From: a bacterium
GTDB taxonomy: Bacteria; Electryoneota; Electryoneia; Electryoneales; Electryoneaceae
Assembly: GCA_014729955.1 (NCBI GenBank)
Contig: WJJA01000580.1
Span: 1-7,011, forward strand
Reading direction: 5' to 3'
DNA length: 7,011 nucleotides
Positions 6,375 to 7,011 of this stretch are shown in pieces (positions within the stretch are counted from its first letter, which is position 1; each line of letters opens with the position of its first letter). Position numbers and translations under genes: made by a program. The notes beneath the pieces are model-generated. The model had not been told where the DNA came from, searched no databases, and saw only the letters and a program-made list of their open reading frames with translations.

Positions 6375-6392
6375 AAGATTCAATACAATCTT
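6375..6392. terminator. Second, AT-rich inverted repeat next to the minus-strand stop
   Basis: AAGATT (6375-6380) pairs with AATCTT (6387-6392) around a 6-base loop, immediately after the stop codon (6395-6393) of the minus-strand gene. On the plus strand it runs into two more T residues. The stem is weak, and any role would be auxiliary to the strong hairpin beside it. Confidence 0.3.
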
Positions 6393-7011
6393 TTACCAGC
6401 GCCCCTGGTGCCCGCCGATCCACTCCAGGATCCGGTCATCTTCAATGCCGGCGTCCTGCAGTGAAGCTACCCACCGGAGAATCGCATCGTACCGCTCGGT
6501 CATCGGCTGCAGATGTACCTTGTGCGCCGCGATTCGTTCCTGCTCGTCCGTAAGCAGGGCACCCTTCTCCGGCGCACTGACAACCATATGAGCGCCCGCA
6601 TCGTCGACAACGGTCAGCATTTCGTCGGAGGTCTGGACAAACTCCTCCCACGTCCCCACAAGCAGGGCGTTCGACCCGAGGGTTTCGATCATATCACGGC
6701 ATCGGACGACATCCCGCAACGGCATCTGTACCGTGAACCCCAGCGACCTGATCTCGTCGAGCAGGTCGGTTTTGTCCAGCGCCACGGCACCCTCCGCGAC
6801 CCACTTCTCCGGATCTTCCAGGATAATCCACGACAGCCCCATTCCCTTCCAGGCGGCGAGCATCGTGGTGTCGCTGTTGGTGAGGCCGTCACCGTTGACC
6901 GCGGGGAACAGGGTCGCGCGACGGTTGTAGGCATTGCCGCCGATGTTCGAAAGTGACGTTCCCAATGCGAGGCGTTCATTGCCGTCAGCGAGGTCGCGCC
7001 ACTGGTCAAGC
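6393..7011 (-). CDS. C-terminal part of an unidentified protein, weakly membrane dipeptidase (M19)-like
   Basis: An open minus frame enters from the right edge and stops at TAA 6393-6395, giving 205 visible residues; the start is outside the window. A TTG at 6965 is an internal codon, not a convincing start. Three segments follow the order of M19 TIM-barrel dipeptidases: a D-x-x-M-L-x-A-W-x-x-M-G-L-S-W-I-I-L stretch (visible residues about 47-64), L-L-D-E-I-R-S-L-G-F-T-V (83-94), and a C-terminal G-I-x-x-D-R-I-L-x-x-I-G-G ending in R-W. At the place where M19 enzymes carry a D-L-S-H-type motif this protein reads Q-M-P-L (95-98), and the later G-S-D-F-D-G-type motif is not seen, so metal-dependent peptidase activity is doubtful. 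No signal or membrane segment is visible in this part. The coding call is firm (convergent layout, hairpin after the stop); the family assignment is weak. Confidence 0.6.
   Translation of the reverse strand, partial: LDQWRDLADGNERLALGTSLSNIGGNAYNRRATLFPAVNGDGLTNSDTTMLAAWKGMGLSWIILEDPEKWVAEGAVALDKTDLLDEIRSLGFTVQMPLRDVVRCRDMIETLGSNALLVGTWEEFVQTSDEMLTVVDDAGAHMVVSAPEKGALLTDEQERIAAHKVHLQPMTERYDAILRWVASLQDAGIEDDRILEWIGGHQGRW

Noticed and set aside
6846..6920. Dockerin or EF-hand-like loop (V-N-G-D-G-L-T-N-S-D) in the right-edge protein
   Set aside because: The first loop Asp is Ala, the last Asp is one position early, and no second dockerin repeat is present; chance resemblance is likely.
1..7011. 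CRISPR array, transposon, tRNA or rRNA
   Set aside because: No spaced direct-repeat array, transposase, terminal inverted repeats with target duplication, or cloverleaf-forming sequence was seen on reading both strands.

Overview
The window comes from an unidentified bacterium, probably diderm (Gram-negative), of moderately high GC. The evidence is a periplasm-type multiheme cytochrome with a cleavable leader, a large lipoprotein of the bacterial alpha-2-macroglobulin family, and Shine-Dalgarno-led genes in a tight operon. Nothing in the sequence fixes the taxon. A class III cytochrome c3 beside HybA/HybB-type subunits is typical of anaerobic respirers (Desulfovibrio- and Geobacter-like groups and several uncultured phyla), so an anaerobic or microaerobic lifestyle is inferred, not shown.

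Layout: (1) 1-3383, minus strand: the first 1127 residues of an alpha-2-macroglobulin-like lipoprotein, whose 3' end, including any thioester domain, lies beyond the left edge. (2) 3384-3828: a 445-base divergent intergenic region. It holds a long-range inverted repeat (3484-3606), a duplicated two-part motif with identical 16-base spacers (3667-3698 and 3762-3793) and several small hairpins. (3) 3829-6306, plus strand: three redox genes. They encode a four-cluster [4Fe-4S] protein with a C-terminal membrane anchor (HybA-like), a polytopic HybB/NrfD-type quinone-interacting membrane subunit whose start overlaps the previous stop by 4 bases, and, after a 103-base gap, a small tetraheme cytochrome c3-like protein. 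(4) 6307-6392: a strong GC-rich hairpin plus a second, AT-rich inverted repeat between convergent genes. (5) 6393-7011, minus strand: the C-terminal 205 residues of a protein I cannot firmly identify. It has a weak, possibly degenerate resemblance to membrane dipeptidase (M19) TIM barrels.

How the parts work together (inference): the three plus-strand genes look like a minimal membrane electron-transfer module. The c3-like cytochrome would exchange electrons in the periplasm, the HybB/NrfD-type subunit with the quinone pool, and the iron-sulfur protein would form a wire on one face of the membrane. No hydrogenase, molybdopterin or other catalytic subunit lies in the window, so this resembles stand-alone Tmc/Hmc-type complexes or the Geobacter Cbc4 (CbcSTU) type rather than hydrogenase-2. 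The most notable points are the very compact c3 domain with a complete set of eight histidine ligands, the missing Tat leader on the iron-sulfur subunit despite an anchor that would place its clusters outside, and the unexplained architecture of the divergent promoter region.
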